A stretch of 64,000 nucleotides of DNA, taken from assembly GCA_016708125.1 (NCBI GenBank), contig JADJGF010000001.1, forward strand, positions 1,634,001-1,698,000, read 5' to 3'. The stretch comes from Ignavibacteriota bacterium. Lineage in GTDB: Bacteria > Bacteroidota > Ignavibacteria > Ignavibacteriales > Melioribacteraceae. The notes below the pieces were generated by a model. The model ran no database searches, was not told the origin of the DNA, and saw nothing but the letters and a program-made list of their open reading frames with translations. Positions 16,600 through 25,589 of the stretch are shown here, piece by piece. The position numbers and the translations under genes were made by a program. Position 1 is the first letter of the stretch. The number at the start of each line of letters is the position of its first letter.

Positions 16600-16741
16600 A
16601 AATAACGATTTGTGAAAGTAATTTTATATGTGAAAATAAAGATTTTAAGTTTTATTGAAAAGTTTTTAAGAAAAAGATTATCCCAGAGGGATTTCTTCGG
16701 AGAGAGTGAAAATTTTATTTGCTTTAAATAGTTTGTATATA

Positions 16742-16774
16742 AAAGATACGATCTTTTAAAAAGATCGTATCTTT
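16742..16774 (-). terminator. Hairpin terminator of the OmpA-family gene (GATACGATC palindrome, copy 1)
   Basis: Two 16-base arms, AAAGATACGATCTTTT and its perfect complement, are separated by one base. On the minus strand the stem is followed by TTTTATATA. It lies 48 bases past the stop of the OmpA-family gene. A nearly identical hairpin is at 18461-18493, also behind a minus-strand gene. The gap between this and the hsdM start (16599) holds nothing else recognisable. Confidence 0.75.
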
Positions 16775-16821
16775 GAAGAATCTTTTACTTTTATCAGCGC
16801 AAGATTAAGAAATCAACAAAT

Positions 16822-18150
16822 CTACATTTTCACAAATTCAACTCTTCTATTTTGAGCTTTTCCTTCTGATGTATCGTTGCTTGTTAATGGTTTACTTTCG
16901 CCCAATCCTTTTGATGTTAATCGATCAGAAGAAATTCCTAACTCAATCATTTTTGCAACAACAGATTTTGCTCTTTCTTCAGAAAGTTTAAGATTTGAAT
17001 CATCATTTCCATCGCTATCTGTATGACCTTCAACGGAAAATTTTAATTCGGGATGATCTTGCATCATTTTAACAACATAATTTATTGTTCCAATACTTTC
17101 CGGTTTTAAAGTTGATTTGTTTACATCAAACTTGATTCCGGTTGTTACAAATTTTCCATCTGTTAAAAATTTATCATAAAGTGGAACTGCACCTTTTGCA
17201 ATTCTAATATTTTTTAAATATCCAGCAGATTTTCCATCTGGATTGTGCGAAGAAAGTCCAATACCGGTAGGATTAAAATCAACATTTGGAATATTTAAAA
17301 TTCTTGTATCATCCAAATAAACTTTTAGTGCACGTTTATTGAAAGAAATTGCTATGTGTCGCCAAGTTGCAATATTTGTTACATAATTAGTTCCGGGCAG
17401 AAAATTTTTTTCAATATTTTTTCCATCGGCAGCATTTTGATAAAAACGGATATTTTGTTCAGCAGAATTATACTCGGGATTTCTAAAAATTTTCTTTTGA
17501 TTTTTATAATCAGCAAAAAATACACGATAAGAAAAATGTTGATCGGGAAAATAAGCATCAAATTCAACAGTAAATTCATCGGGAAGATAATCCTCGGAGG
17601 AATTTTTAATTAATGGAACAATACCGCCGCCGCCGTTTGCATTGGTTTTTCTGCACATTATAACATTTTCACCATCGACGTTTGCATTATCGTAAGTTCC
17701 TTTAACTAAATCCCACTTTGATGGAAATTCACCGTTTTGTTCTCCTTCTTGATTGTCTTCAAAAATAATTTCCGTACCGGGAATAAAATCATATTTTGCC
17801 CAATTTAACTGCGGAGTTTTATTTTCAACTTGATGAGGTTTGGTTCCCTTAACATTTTTATTTGCAGATTTATTTTCTTCTGGCATTTCATCATCAGATT
17901 CTTCGGAAGTTTCATCGGCTTCTACAGTTTCCTCAATACCATCTTCAACGCCATCCAAAGTTTTATCAACACTTTTATCAATATTATCTTCTATTCTTTT
18001 TTCAATTTTTTTCTCGGCTTTCTTTTTTGTTTTTTTCAAAACCTTGTTTAAATCAATTTGAGCAAAAATTTGAGATGAAAATATTAAAAGTAAAATTGGC
18101 AATAAAAATAAAGTTAAAAGTCTGTTTTTAAATAATTGTGAAGTGAGCAT
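16822..18150 (-). CDS. OmpA-family outer-envelope protein with coiled-coil and lectin-like middle domain
   Basis: A 442-residue protein. A signal peptide (MLTSQLFKNRLLTLFLLP then FSSQIFA) is followed by a highly charged Lys/Glu-rich coiled-coil region (residues 30-100, KKTKKKAEKKIEKRIEDN), a middle domain of about 200 residues with the jelly-roll pattern ATWRHIAISFNKRALKVYLDD (concanavalin/LamG-like), and a C-terminal OmpA domain (GIKFDVNKSTLKPES, EGHTDSDG, LSEERAKSVVAKMIELGI, NRRVEF) that binds peptidoglycan. The start was set at the ATG at 18150, with AAAGGG 8 bases upstream; the longer frame from 18231 would bury the signal peptide. Likely anchors a surface protein to the cell wall. Confidence 0.88.
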   Translation of the reverse strand: MLTSQLFKNRLLTLFLLPILLLIFSSQIFAQIDLNKVLKKTKKKAEKKIEKRIEDNIDKSVDKTLDGVEDGIEETVEADETSEESDDEMPEENKSANKNVKGTKPHQVENKTPQLNWAKYDFIPGTEIIFEDNQEGEQNGEFPSKWDLVKGTYDNANVDGENVIMCRKTNANGGGGIVPLIKNSSEDYLPDEFTVEFDAYFPDQHFSYRVFFADYKNQKKIFRNPEYNSAEQNIRFYQNAADGKNIEKNFLPGTNYVTNIATWRHIAISFNKRALKVYLDDTRILNIPNVDFNPTGIGLSSHNPDGKSAGYLKNIRIAKGAVPLYDKFLTDGKFVTTGIKFDVNKSTLKPESIGTINYVVKMMQDHPELKFSVEGHTDSDGNDDSNLKLSEERAKSVVAKMIELGISSDRLTSKGLGESKPLTSNDTSEGKAQNRRVEFVKM

Positions 18151-18251
18151 TACATCCCTTTCTTTGTTAATATTTTTCGTAAGTATAACAAACAATGAAT
18201 TATTTTTCCACTTGGAAATTTGTAATAGCAAACTTTAAGAAAGTTTAATGC

Positions 18252-18427
18252 AAAGATTAAGTTTAAGATTAAGAATAAGATTAAGAAAAAATATCAAGTA
18301 TCCATATCGTATTCATATTTTATCAAATTATTTTAATTTCTTACTCTTTATCTTAATCATAATCTTACTCTTCTTTTTTGAAAAAGCGATTGAAAATAAG
18401 ATTAAGAATAAGATTAAGAAAAGATTA
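18252..18427. repeat. AAGATTAAGAAT-type repeat cluster in the 278-base gap
   Basis: Three tracts of the same hexamer-based sequence: forward at 18252-18290 (AAGATTAAGAATAAGATT), inverted at about 18337-18372 (TCTTAATCATAATCTTACTC), forward again at 18392-18427. Together they can form alternative stems. The same unit occurs at 12391-12495. The gap between the OmpA-family start and the AraC/GyrI gene holds only these and the terminator hairpin; short open frames on the plus strand here are translation of the repeat and are not genes. Confidence 0.6.
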
Positions 18428-18460
18428 TGTGTTAAAAAGAATTAGATATTCTTCCTCAAA

Positions 18461-18493
18461 AAAGATACGATCTTTTTATAAAGATCGCATCTT
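18461..18493 (-). terminator. Hairpin terminator of the AraC/GyrI gene (GATACGATC palindrome, copy 2)
   Basis: AAGATACGATCTT at 18462-18474 faces AAGATCGCATCTT at 18481-18493. The single mismatch becomes a G-U wobble only in RNA made from the minus strand, and on that strand the stem is followed by TTTTTTGAGG. So it is a Rho-independent terminator for the gene ending at 18510. It is a second copy of the hairpin at 16742. Confidence 0.78.
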
Positions 18494-18509
18494 AATTGAG
18501 ATTAAAATT

Positions 18510-19475
18510 TTAAAGTGGTTTTACCGGAACGTAAATATCAACAATATGTTTTCCTTCGGGGTGTTCTTTGGGATCATTCAAATAAAGTTCAAAACATGTA
18601 TAATCGTTTGGCTGATAACCACTTGATGGAAACCATTCGCTGTAAACATAATCCCATGCTTTCTGATAATCTTTCTCGGTTAACTCAAAACTTGCCACAA
18701 CATATTTTCCGCCAGCAATTTCCATTTTACCAATTTCGTCTGTTACTTCTGTATTATTTGGAACGGAAATACAAACACTTAAACGTAATTTTTCTTCATC
18801 TGTTATTTCCGGATTATCATGATAAACTGCTAAAACTTTTGACGTTGGAAGACACAAATTTCTTGGTCCAGCCCAGTTAAAAAGTCTGCCAAACAAATTT
18901 CCAAATAATTCTGCGTTGCCTTTATAAGGACCGATATACCTTAAATACGCAACAGTAAAACTTGAAATTTCTTTTACTTCAACTTTAGTTGGTGTAACTT
19001 CACCAATTTGGTGATTCATTTTTAACTCCGTTTTATTTATAAATACATCACCAAAATATTCATTCAAAAAATTTGAAACTTCACTTTGATTGCTAACCGT
19101 TTGACTTTTCTTGCTAAATTCCCGCGAATATTTATTTCGCCATTCGGTTGCCGTAATTTTAAATCTTTCCTTAAACGCTCTTGCGAAAATTGATGTATTC
19201 GAAAATCCGCATTCAAAACCAATTTCAGTTACAGATAAATTTGGGTTATAAATTAAAATTGTGGCAGCTTTTTCAAGTCGGATTCTTAAGATATAGTTAT
19301 TTAATGTTTCTCCAAGAATACTTTTAAATATTCTGTGAAAATGAAATTTTGAAAAATTGGCAACCGAAGCTAATTCATCAAGAGAAAATTTGGAATTGAG
19401 GTTGTTATCAATATAATCAAGTACTTTGTTAATTCTTTGAAGATATTCCTTTCGTTGAAGATTTTTTACTTTCAT
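18510..19475 (-). CDS. AraC-family regulator with GyrI-like effector domain
   Basis: A 321-residue regulator. The N-terminal 110 residues are an AraC double helix-turn-helix (FSLDELASVANFSKFHFHRIFKSILGETL, then LSVTEIGFECGFSNTSIFARAFKERF). From about residue 165 the protein is a GyrI-like/BacT effector-binding domain (VEVKEISSFTVAYLRYIGPYKG, GGKYVVASFELTEKDYQKAWDYVYSEWFPSSGYQ), which binds small cationic or hydrophobic molecules, as in Rob and SbmC. This is the HTH-first layout of such regulators. The target genes are unknown; neighbours give no clue. The protein ends in front of a terminator hairpin. Confidence 0.9.
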   Translation of the reverse strand: MKVKNLQRKEYLQRINKVLDYIDNNLNSKFSLDELASVANFSKFHFHRIFKSILGETLNNYILRIRLEKAATILIYNPNLSVTEIGFECGFSNTSIFARAFKERFKITATEWRNKYSREFSKKSQTVSNQSEVSNFLNEYFGDVFINKTELKMNHQIGEVTPTKVEVKEISSFTVAYLRYIGPYKGNAELFGNLFGRLFNWAGPRNLCLPTSKVLAVYHDNPEITDEEKLRLSVCISVPNNTEVTDEIGKMEIAGGKYVVASFELTEKDYQKAWDYVYSEWFPSSGYQPNDYTCFELYLNDPKEHPEGKHIVDIYVPVKPL

Positions 19476-19544
19476 TGTTGAAATTAGAAAAGTGATTTAT
19501 GTAATTATTTGGTTTATGATAAAATAGAGTTTAGAATATTTTTA

Positions 19545-21845
19545 TCAAAACAAATTCATTTGGGTTGATTTTACAATTCCATCAAAAGATTTTCCGAAAA
19601 GCGCCAAAACTGAATCTGCAATTGGCTTTAACTGTTTTTCAATATAATGTTGATAATCAAAATCCGTGGGAATTAATTCCGCTGGAATTGGTCCACGCTT
19701 AGTTATAAAATAATTTACGGTTCCACGTTCTTGATTTATCAATCGCGCAGCTTTTACGTGCGGTGGAATTGTTTTTGTGTAATTTTCCGAACCTTTACGT
19801 AAACGTTTTTTATAAATTAAATCGTTAGTAAATTTTCCGGAAAGTAAATTTGAAACAAATTCTTTAATCCAATTTTCATAATCTTGATTATTAAAAATTC
19901 GTAAGTACAATTCCTCTTGAAAATTCTTTGCAAGTTTTGTCCAATCAGATCGAACAAATTCCATTCCCACAAAATCAATTTTATTTTCGAGCAAACCCGC
20001 ATAACGTTTTTTAGCTCCACCTTCTCTTCCTCGCATTGAAGTTAAAATAAATTTTGAATAATATTTTTCAAACTCAATTTCCAAATATGATTTTAGTAAA
20101 AATTCTTTTTCAATTCTTTCGTTCCAATAATCATTTAAATTTTTTGCAATATTTTTTCCAACTTCATTTGCATCAACAAAATCAGTCGTTACGTTTACAA
20201 ACAAAGAATCTGTATCGCCGTAGAGAACTTTCAAATTATTTTTTTCTAAAAATATTTTACTTTGCTGAAGTAGCCACTGACCGGTTCCGGTAATTGCGTC
20301 CGGCAAATTCGGATGATAAAATCTGCATCCATAAGAACCCATAACTCCGTAAAAACTGTTCATCAAAATTTTAATTGCTTGCGAAAGATTTTTATCATTA
20401 TTTTTTTTTGCGATTTCGCGGTGATGCATTAATTCTTCAATAAAATTAGGAAGTATATGATTCGTCTGTGAAAATTTAATTCCGTTTGGAGTTTGCAAAG
20501 TGTTTTCATTTGAGAGCAATCTAGATAGAGGATCAATTTTAAAAGTCTCAATTATTGATGGATACAAACTTTTAAAATCCAGCACAAAAACATTTTTATA
20601 TAAACCGGGCTGCGGATCAAAAACAAAGCCACCAGCCGAATGTTGAGTTTGTTTTATGTCTTTTACATTTGGCGCAACAAATCCGTGCTGATGCAATTTA
20701 GGAAGATAAAAATGATCAAACGCCGCAGTCATTTGTCCAAGCTGATCTAAAAACAATCCGGATAATTTACTTCGCATAATTAGCTGATCAATAATTCCAA
20801 CTTTTGCAAATATTTCGGAAACTAAAATGCAATCGGTTAAATTATATTCCGCTAATTTTAATTTATCATTTTCAAAAAGGAAATTTATTTCAGCAACTTT
20901 GTTGGAATTGCTTTGTATGGTTTTTCCTTTTCCCAATAATTCTTGAGCAACGGTTTCAAGTTTATAATCTTCAAAAGTGAAAAATGCCGAGCGTAATGTT
21001 GTTGGTCCATCTAGCACAATTCTTCCGGAAATTTTTGCAAAATAATTTCCGCTGGATTTTGCAATAATTTTTGAGATTGAATTATCTCTTCCCAAAATAA
21101 ATTTTATATTATTTACATTTGCTCGTTCTTCCAATATTTTTAGATCAAAACCGAGAACATTCCAGCCAATAATAATATCGGGATCAAACTCGGAAATATC
21201 ATCAATAAATTTTTGTAAAATTATTTTTTCGGATTTATGCTGATAAACATTTTCGCTTAATTGAATTTCTTCGTTTCCTAAAATTCTAACAATTTTTTGT
21301 TCCTTATTATTTTCAGTTTGATGAATTGCATAGGAAATTATATTATTGTTTGGGTTTGTTTCAATATCAATCGATGCAATTTTAAAATTTGGAGAATACT
21401 CATTTGAATAAATTTTAGGGTTTTCAAAAACCATAACATTTTTTTGTCGAGAAAAATTTCCTTCAATTTTAACTTGTGCATTGATTCCTTTTTCCATTAA
21501 AAATCTGCGCGTGGGAATTACATCACTTTCAAAAGTTTTAATTTTTTGTGAACCAAAATATTCCGAACATTTCAGCAAATCGTTTTGTGTATTAAAATAA
21601 ATTGCATCAACATCAATAAAATCAAAGGATTTTAGGTTTACTTGTTTTCTTAAATGAGGAAAGGGGATTTCAATATTTTGATTTTTTCGTTCAATAAAAA
21701 AAACCGGTTTGTTCTTAAAAATTAATTTTACAGTTCCAAATTCAGAAATTCCCCAAAGAATAAGTGAATTTTTATTTTGAAAATCATTCCATTCATCAGT
21801 AAATAAAAATGCAATTAATGAAGTAAAATTATTCTGATTTGTCAT
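19545..21845 (-). CDS. polB: Family B DNA polymerase (Pol II type)
   Basis: A 766-residue B-family polymerase, close in size to E. coli Pol II (783). Exonuclease motifs are complete: Exo I IASIDIETNPNN, Exo II IIGWNVLGFDLKILEE, Exo III YNLTDCILVSE. Polymerase motifs are complete: region II FKSLYPSIIETFKIDP, region III KILMNSFYGVMGS, region I YGDTDSLFV. The thumb continues with KKRYAGLLENKIDFVGMEFVR. Pol II acts in replication restart and translesion synthesis under damage. The gene stands alone on the minus strand with no SOS-box recognised. Bacteria usually have this gene sporadically, so horizontal history is possible. Confidence 0.92.
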   Translation of the reverse strand: MTNQNNFTSLIAFLFTDEWNDFQNKNSLILWGISEFGTVKLIFKNKPVFFIERKNQNIEIPFPHLRKQVNLKSFDFIDVDAIYFNTQNDLLKCSEYFGSQKIKTFESDVIPTRRFLMEKGINAQVKIEGNFSRQKNVMVFENPKIYSNEYSPNFKIASIDIETNPNNNIISYAIHQTENNKEQKIVRILGNEEIQLSENVYQHKSEKIILQKFIDDISEFDPDIIIGWNVLGFDLKILEERANVNNIKFILGRDNSISKIIAKSSGNYFAKISGRIVLDGPTTLRSAFFTFEDYKLETVAQELLGKGKTIQSNSNKVAEINFLFENDKLKLAEYNLTDCILVSEIFAKVGIIDQLIMRSKLSGLFLDQLGQMTAAFDHFYLPKLHQHGFVAPNVKDIKQTQHSAGGFVFDPQPGLYKNVFVLDFKSLYPSIIETFKIDPLSRLLSNENTLQTPNGIKFSQTNHILPNFIEELMHHREIAKKNNDKNLSQAIKILMNSFYGVMGSYGCRFYHPNLPDAITGTGQWLLQQSKIFLEKNNLKVLYGDTDSLFVNVTTDFVDANEVGKNIAKNLNDYWNERIEKEFLLKSYLEIEFEKYYSKFILTSMRGREGGAKKRYAGLLENKIDFVGMEFVRSDWTKLAKNFQEELYLRIFNNQDYENWIKEFVSNLLSGKFTNDLIYKKRLRKGSENYTKTIPPHVKAARLINQERGTVNYFITKRGPIPAELIPTDFDYQHYIEKQLKPIADSVLALFGKSFDGIVKSTQMNLF

Positions 21846-21874
21846 TATAAACTTTGATTGTAAGAAAAGTTAAA

Positions 21875-22270
21875 TCAACTAATATTTTTTCTTAGCTTGA
21901 GCAAAATCAATGAAAGAAAAAAAATGATAAGACCAATAATAAAAATTGTAGGCTGCATCCAAGAAACGTAACCAATTATAGATACTTGAGTTATTATCCA
22001 AGTCAAGATTATTGTAGCAACTAAAAATGAAAATGTTATATCAAATTTTAAATTTCGAAAAACAAAAATTGATGCTAATAAACTTGATCCGCCAACAATA
22101 ATAAACAGAAATAAACTTGGAATGAAATAATTTTGAAATGGACTATTTTCAAGCCATTCGATAGGAACTCCTTTTGCGCCGGACATTCCATAATATCCAC
22201 CGCCAAAAGCATTGAGAGAAATAAATAAAAACAAAATACTCAATAAATATCTTAATATTTTTTCTTTCAA
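21875..22270 (-). CDS. Small four-helix membrane protein
   Basis: A 131-residue hydrophobic protein with four membrane segments: LLSILFLFISLNAF, FIPSLFLFIIVGGSSLLASIFVF, ISFSFLVATIILTWIITQVSI-like (DITFSFLVATIILTWI) and TIFIIGLIIFFLSLILLKL. The first loop contains GGGYYGMSGAKGVPIEWL. No family recognised; the pattern recalls small inner-membrane proteins of Bacteroidetes. The start is a TTG at 22270 with AAAAGGA about 9 bases before it. It lies downstream of and close behind nothing else on its strand, next to the polymerase, which follows it. Confidence 0.6.
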   Translation of the reverse strand: MKEKILRYLLSILFLFISLNAFGGGYYGMSGAKGVPIEWLENSPFQNYFIPSLFLFIIVGGSSLLASIFVFRNLKFDITFSFLVATIILTWIITQVSIIGYVSWMQPTIFIIGLIIFFLSLILLKLRKNIS

Positions 22271-22428
22271 ATCTTTTATTCCTTTTTGTAAAAATAAAAA
22301 ATAATTGCTACCGAATTCTATTTAATAAAACTTGAGTTTATCCTATTTCACTTTTTGGTCTGAGTATATTTTCTTAGTTTTGACCATAAGAAAATTTAAT
22401 TAATTAAATAGTTTTGAGGAGATTTATT

Positions 22429-24066
22429 ATGGCTAATGCTCAATTTAGGATAAACTTACCCGAGAATGAACCAATTAAAAGTTATGCCCCGGGTTCTCCG
22501 GAAAAATCAGCACTTAAAAAAAGAATTGAAGAATTAAAAAATCAAATTATAGAAATTCCTCTAATTATCGGCGGCAAAGAAATTAAAACCGGAAATAAAG
22601 AGGATTGCGTAATTCCACACGATCACAAAACTGTAATTGGAAAATATCATAAAGCCGGAAAGAAAGAAGTTGAAATGGCAATTGAGGCAGCTTTAAAAGC
22701 AAGAGAATCATGGGCTTCAATGGATTGGCATGAAAGAGCTGCAATATTTTTAAAAGCAGGAGATTTGCTTGCATCACCATTTTGGAGAAATACTTTAAAT
22801 GCATCAACAATGTTATCACAAAGTAAAAATGCTTTCCAGGCAGAAATTGATTCAGCTTGTGAATTAATAGATTTCTTCAAATTTAATGCTTATTATGCTC
22901 AGCAGATTTATGAGCAGCAGCCGCCGCATTCACCAGCAGGCCAATGGAATAAAATGGAATACAGAGCTTTAGAAGGATTTGTATTTGCAGTTGCTCCGTT
23001 TAATTTTACATCAATTGCTGGAAATTTACCAACTTCGCCAGCTTTAATGGGAAACGTAGTTTTAATGAAACCAGCATCAAGCGCAGTTTATACAGGATAC
23101 TGGTTAATGAAATTATTTGAAGCTGCTGGATTTCCTCCGGGAGTAATTAATTTTGTTCCGGGTTCGGGCAGACAAGTCGGTGACCCAGTTATGGCTTCGC
23201 CGCATTTAGCTGGAATTCATTTTACCGGAAGTACACCCGTATTTCAAAATATGTGGAAAACTGTTGGAGATAATATTGCAAAATATAAATCATATCCAAG
23301 AATTGTGGGTGAAACCGGAGGCAAAGATTTCATTTTTGTTCACAAAAGCGCGGATGTTAAAGAAGTTGGAACAGCATTAATTAGAGGAGCTTTTGAATAT
23401 CAAGGACAAAAATGTTCCGCTGCTTCTCGCGCCTACATTCCTCAATCAAAGTGGAATTCATTAAAGAAATTTATTATCAGCGAATTGAAAACTGTAAAAA
23501 TGGGTTCTCCGGAAGATTTTACAAATTTTATGAATGCAGTAATTGATAAAAGTGCATTTGATACAATTACGGAATATATCAACTTTGCTAAAAAAGCAAA
23601 AGATGCTGAAATTATATCCGGTGGAAATTTTGATAGTTCAAAGGGATATTTTATAGAACCAACCGTTATTGTTACAACAAATCCAAAATTTAAAACAATG
23701 GAAGAAGAAATTTTTGGTCCGGTTCTTACGATTTATGTTTATCCAACAAATAAATACAAAGAAACTTTAGAGCTTTGTAATGAAACTTCTCCATATGCAT
23801 TAACAGGAGCAATTTTTGCGAAAGAAAGAGATGCGGTAATTTTAGCAGATAAAATTTTAAAAAATGCTTCCGGAAATTTTTACATTAATGATAAACCTAC
23901 CGGTGCTGTTGTTGGTCAGCAGCCTTTTGGTGGCGCAAGAGCGAGCGGTACAAATGATAAAGCAGGAAGTTATCTAAATTTAATACGCTGGGTTTCACCA
24001 AGAGCAATAAAAGAGAATTTTATTCCACCAACGGATTACAGATATCCTTTTATGCAAGAAGAATAA
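22429..24066 (+). CDS. pruA: L-glutamate gamma-semialdehyde dehydrogenase (1-pyrroline-5-carboxylate dehydrogenase)
   Basis: A 545-residue aldehyde dehydrogenase of the PruA type. Catalytic Cys329 lies in GQKCSAASRAY; the general base Glu is in IVGETGGKDF, with nucleotide-binding FTGSTPVF and APFNFTSI. The long N-terminus (FRINLPENEPIKSYAPGSPEKSALK) distinguishes PruA from generic aldehyde dehydrogenases. The reaction is NAD-dependent oxidation of glutamate semialdehyde to glutamate, the last step of proline breakdown; no proline dehydrogenase is in the window. The ATG at 22429 has GAGGAG 7 bases upstream, so the longer frame starting TTG at 22414 was rejected. A terminator follows at 24112. 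Confidence 0.95.
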   Translation: MANAQFRINLPENEPIKSYAPGSPEKSALKKRIEELKNQIIEIPLIIGGKEIKTGNKEDCVIPHDHKTVIGKYHKAGKKEVEMAIEAALKARESWASMDWHERAAIFLKAGDLLASPFWRNTLNASTMLSQSKNAFQAEIDSACELIDFFKFNAYYAQQIYEQQPPHSPAGQWNKMEYRALEGFVFAVAPFNFTSIAGNLPTSPALMGNVVLMKPASSAVYTGYWLMKLFEAAGFPPGVINFVPGSGRQVGDPVMASPHLAGIHFTGSTPVFQNMWKTVGDNIAKYKSYPRIVGETGGKDFIFVHKSADVKEVGTALIRGAFEYQGQKCSAASRAYIPQSKWNSLKKFIISELKTVKMGSPEDFTNFMNAVIDKSAFDTITEYINFAKKAKDAEIISGGNFDSSKGYFIEPTVIVTTNPKFKTMEEEIFGPVLTIYVYPTNKYKETLELCNETSPYALTGAIFAKERDAVILADKILKNASGNFYINDKPTGAVVGQQPFGGARASGTNDKAGSYLNLIRWVSPRAIKENFIPPTDYRYPFMQEE

Positions 24067-24111
24067 AATGTGAAATGGGAAACATTAAGAATTAAATAAA
24101 AACTAATCGTT

Positions 24112-24153
24112 ATTCCGGTTTCTGCATTTGTGGAAAAACGGAATCTTTTTTTT
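24112..24153 (+). terminator. Rho-independent terminator after pruA
   Basis: ATTCCG (24112-24117) pairs with CGGAAT (24139-24144), with TTTC/GAAA inside the loop extending the stem, and eight T residues follow (24146-24153). It lies 45 bases past the pruA stop, so it ends that transcript before the peptidase gene. Confidence 0.8.
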
Positions 24154-24207
24154 GATTAGCGAAAGAAAAATTTATTAACCCTTTAGAAAAAAACAATAAG
24201 TCAACAA

Positions 24208-25521
24208 ATGAGAAGTAATATTTACAACATTGCAAAAATATTTATTCTTTTTTTTTCAATAGATTTTTTTGCGCAAGAAGATGAAATTAAATCTGAACTA
24301 CACAAAAGACTTTTGGAAATTCCGGAAATTAAATTTACTCAACTACAATCGGATAATCAGTTTGCGGAATCTTTTGAGATTTTTATTACTCAACCGATTG
24401 ATCATCTTAATCCTAATAATGGACCAAAATATTCTCAGCGAATTTATTTACATCATACGGATTTTACCAAACCAATGGTTATTGAAACCGATGGATACGC
24501 AATAAATTCAGCACGAACAACTGAATTAGCAAAAATATTAAAATGCAATGAACTAATTGTTGAACACAGATATTTTGGAGAATCGAAACCGGATAGTATG
24601 ATTTGGGAATATTTAAATACAGCTCAAGCTGCCGCAGATCATAACAGAATTGTTGAAATATTTAAAAATATTTACAAAGGAAAATGGATAAATACCGGAA
24701 TTAGCAAAGGCGGACAAACTTCAATATTTTTCAAATATTATTATCCAAATGCTGTTAATGTTTGGGTTCCTTATGTTGCACCGCTGAATTTAGAGCAAGA
24801 AGATAATAGAATTCATAATTTTCTTGAAAATGTTGGAACTGAAGAATGCAGAAATAAAATTGAAGATTTTCAAAAATCATTGTTAGAAAAACGCGATGAT
24901 ATTTTACCGATGCTTGAAAATCATATGAGGGAAATGAAATATACTTTTCCTTTGGGATTAGAAAAAACTTTTGAATATTCTGTTATGGAATATTCATTTG
25001 CATTTTGGCAATGGGGAAATTTATCTTGCGATGATATTCCAATTTCCGATTCATCGCCAGAAGAACTTTTTAAACATCTTTATACTGCTTCTCCGTTTGA
25101 TTATTTTGACGGAAAATCAATGAGCTATTTTCAACCGTTTTTCTATCAAGCATATACTGAAATTGGGTATTACAATTATGAAACAAGTGATTTTTCCAAT
25201 CTCTTGGAAAGTGTAAATGAAGAATATGCAAGTAATATTTATTTTGCACCTCAGAATGTTGATTTGTCGTTTGATAAAAAATTAATGCAGAATATTAATG
25301 ATTACATTTTTAATCATGGAAATAATATGCTTTATATTTATGGAGAAAATGATCCATGGTATGCAACCGGTGTAAATATTGGTCCAAATACAAATGCAGT
25401 TAAAATGATAAAAAAAGGCGGCGATCACAAAACAAGAATAAAAAGTTTTGAAGGTGAACATAAAGAGAAAATTTATTCAACTTTAGAAAATTGGCTTAGT
25501 CTAAAAATTGAAAGAGAATAA
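24208..25521 (+). CDS. Secreted S37-family (tripeptidyl aminopeptidase-like) serine peptidase
   Basis: A 437-residue secreted protein. The signal peptide (MRSNIYNIAKIFILFFSIDFF-AQ) is followed by an alpha/beta-hydrolase fold of peptidase family S37 (PS-10): ESFEIFITQPIDHLNPNNG, KCNELIVEHRYFGESKPDS, and the nucleophile elbow NTGISKGGQTS with Ser166. The catalytic Asp is probably in ENDPWYATG and the His in GGDHKTRI near the C-terminus. Characterised relatives remove N-terminal tripeptides. It likely acts in the periplasm or outside the cell as part of protein scavenging. Independent transcript, preceded by the pruA terminator. Confidence 0.9.
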   Translation: MRSNIYNIAKIFILFFSIDFFAQEDEIKSELHKRLLEIPEIKFTQLQSDNQFAESFEIFITQPIDHLNPNNGPKYSQRIYLHHTDFTKPMVIETDGYAINSARTTELAKILKCNELIVEHRYFGESKPDSMIWEYLNTAQAAADHNRIVEIFKNIYKGKWINTGISKGGQTSIFFKYYYPNAVNVWVPYVAPLNLEQEDNRIHNFLENVGTEECRNKIEDFQKSLLEKRDDILPMLENHMREMKYTFPLGLEKTFEYSVMEYSFAFWQWGNLSCDDIPISDSSPEELFKHLYTASPFDYFDGKSMSYFQPFFYQAYTEIGYYNYETSDFSNLLESVNEEYASNIYFAPQNVDLSFDKKLMQNINDYIFNHGNNMLYIYGENDPWYATGVNIGPNTNAVKMIKKGGDHKTRIKSFEGEHKEKIYSTLENWLSLKIERE

Positions 25522-25589
25522 TTAAAAAAAATAGAACGCCGGTTGCGCTGATTTTTTATGATCTGTTAAGAAAAATATAAATTCATAAT

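Noticed and set aside
17830..18131. Overlapping plus-strand frames in the OmpA-family gene
   Set aside because: They are antisense readings of the Lys/Glu-rich coiled-coil region, giving Phe/Ser-rich peptides, and carry no domain.
18248..18626. Two Lys/Arg/Leu-rich plus-strand frames
   Set aside because: They translate the AAGATTAAGAAT repeat and the terminator; low complexity, no start signals.
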